In this document: positions 63,678 through 64,000 of the stretch, piece after piece | Layout of the letters: every line of letters begins with the position of its first letter | Position numbering within the stretch: the stretch's first letter is position 1 | Assembly: GCF_019218295.1 (NCBI RefSeq) | Contig: NZ_JAHUZF010000006.1 | Coordinates: 868,001-932,000 of the forward strand | DNA: 64,000 nucleotides | Reading direction: 5' to 3' | DNA from: Maritimibacter sp. DP1N21-5 | GTDB taxonomy: Bacteria; Pseudomonadota; Alphaproteobacteria; Rhodobacterales; Rhodobacteraceae | The notes under the pieces: model-generated | The model's input: the letters and a program-made list of their open reading frames with translations, nothing else | Database searches by the model: none | Told to the model about the DNA's origin: nothing | Program-made: the position numbers and the translations under genes

Positions 63678-64000
63678 ATGTTCGGAATTGATCTCATCGA
63701 TGCGAGCCTTCTGCCCGCGCTTCTGATCGCCCTCGTGGCGGGGCTCTTGTCGTTTCTGAGCCCCTGCGTGCTGCCCATCGTGCCACCCTATCTCGCCTAT
63801 ATGTCGGGGGTTTCGGTGACGGAGCTTTCCGAAGGGGCGAAATCGTCGCGCCGGGCGACGGTGGCGGCGCTTTTCTTCGTCATGGGATTATCGACGGTCT
63901 TCCTGTTCCTTGGCTTCGCGGCTTCGGCTTTCGGGGCGTTCTTTTTGCAGAACCAGACCATCTTCAACACGCTTGCGGGCGTGGTGGTCATGATCTTCGG
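63678..64000 (+). CDS. ccdA: Cytochrome c biogenesis protein CcdA, N-terminal part
   Basis: The gene runs off the right edge; 107 residues are visible, with a GGGGAAAGC ribosome site. They start MFGIDLIDASLLPALLIALVAGLLSFLSPCVLPIVPPYLAYMSG (shown in outline), the CcdA membrane helix with the conserved Cys-Pro SPCVLP pair, followed by a second and third helix. CcdA carries electrons from cytosolic thioredoxin to periplasmic thiol proteins for haem attachment. Confidence 0.9.
   Translation, partial: MFGIDLIDASLLPALLIALVAGLLSFLSPCVLPIVPPYLAYMSGVSVTELSEGAKSSRRATVAALFFVMGLSTVFLFLGFAASAFGAFFLQNQTIFNTLAGVVVMIF

Noticed and set aside
1..64000. CRISPR arrays, insertion sequences, integrases and prophage genes
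   Set aside because: No regularly spaced repeats, transposase, integrase or phage structural motifs were seen on either strand; the tRNA genes are not followed by an integrase or a duplicated tRNA end.

Overview
This 64 kb window reads as a continuous chromosomal segment of a high-GC alphaproteobacterium, most likely Rhodobacteraceae (Roseobacter group). The grounds are the gene order dusB(nifR3)-ntrB-ntrC-ntrY-ntrX-trkA-trkH-hfq-hflX, a fused ispDF gene, C4-pathway hemA with an FnrL-type box, an RNase E with a large acidic insert inside its S1 domain, and NtrC/NtrX proteins lacking GAFTGA. Coding density is high and almost everything looks like housekeeping. I see no prophage, insertion sequence, integrase, CRISPR array or toxin-antitoxin module.

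Layout. 1-3.9 kb: peptidoglycan genes (a truncated YcbK-like DUF882 gene divergent from an L,D-transpeptidase), then an isolated acyl carrier protein plus ketosynthase pair. 3.9-11 kb: an IalB-like secreted protein with an elaborate upstream region, a HerA/DUF853 ATPase, a minus-strand run (CorC-type transporter, MBL-like protein, M23 peptidase, small secreted protein), a metallophosphoesterase and a 42-bp perfect palindrome. 11-14.7 kb: ammonium transporter, cinA-type amidase, pgpA, ispDF. 14.7-26.7 kb: the nitrogen-regulation/potassium/Hfq superoperon. 27-36 kb: penicillin-acylase family enzyme, hydroxyisobutyrate-dehydrogenase-like enzyme, two HupE-like membrane proteins, SYLF lipoprotein, hemolysin III, TPM protein, tpiA, TfoX-like protein, IscA/SufA and a SufT/MIP18-type protein. 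36-40.6 kb: pterin dehydratase, an unrecognised lipoprotein, a lower-GC GFA-family gene, a DUF4336 protein, tgt. 40.6-45 kb: lon, an HU-like protein with a long basic tail, and four tRNA genes (Val-CAC, Val-UAC, two identical Asp-GTC), each with its own promoter. 45-49 kb: small membrane protein, sulfotransferase-like and glycosyltransferase-like proteins, M20 peptidase, secreted protein. 49-57 kb: hemA, RodZ-like protein, ispG, DsbA-like protein, aminotransferase, amidase, methyltransferase. 57-64 kb: PBP1A, rne with a long leader, a TusA-like protein, and the start of ccdA.

Links between genes. Cell-wall functions recur: DUF882 endopeptidase, L,D-transpeptidase, M23 peptidase, AMIN/amidase_3, RodZ-like protein and PBP1A. 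Two isoprenoid MEP-pathway loci are present (ispDF, ispG). Nitrogen sensing (NtrBC/NtrYX) lies close to an amt gene carrying an upstream inverted repeat. RNA metabolism is represented by hfq, rne, tgt, dusB and the tRNAs. The least explained parts are non-coding: two tandem minus-strand terminators upstream of the ialB-like gene, the 42-bp palindrome at 11.0 kb, an AT-richer 304-bp gap between convergent genes at 26.7-27.0 kb, and the roughly 365-nt rne leader. All calls were made by reading the sequence; no database search was run.
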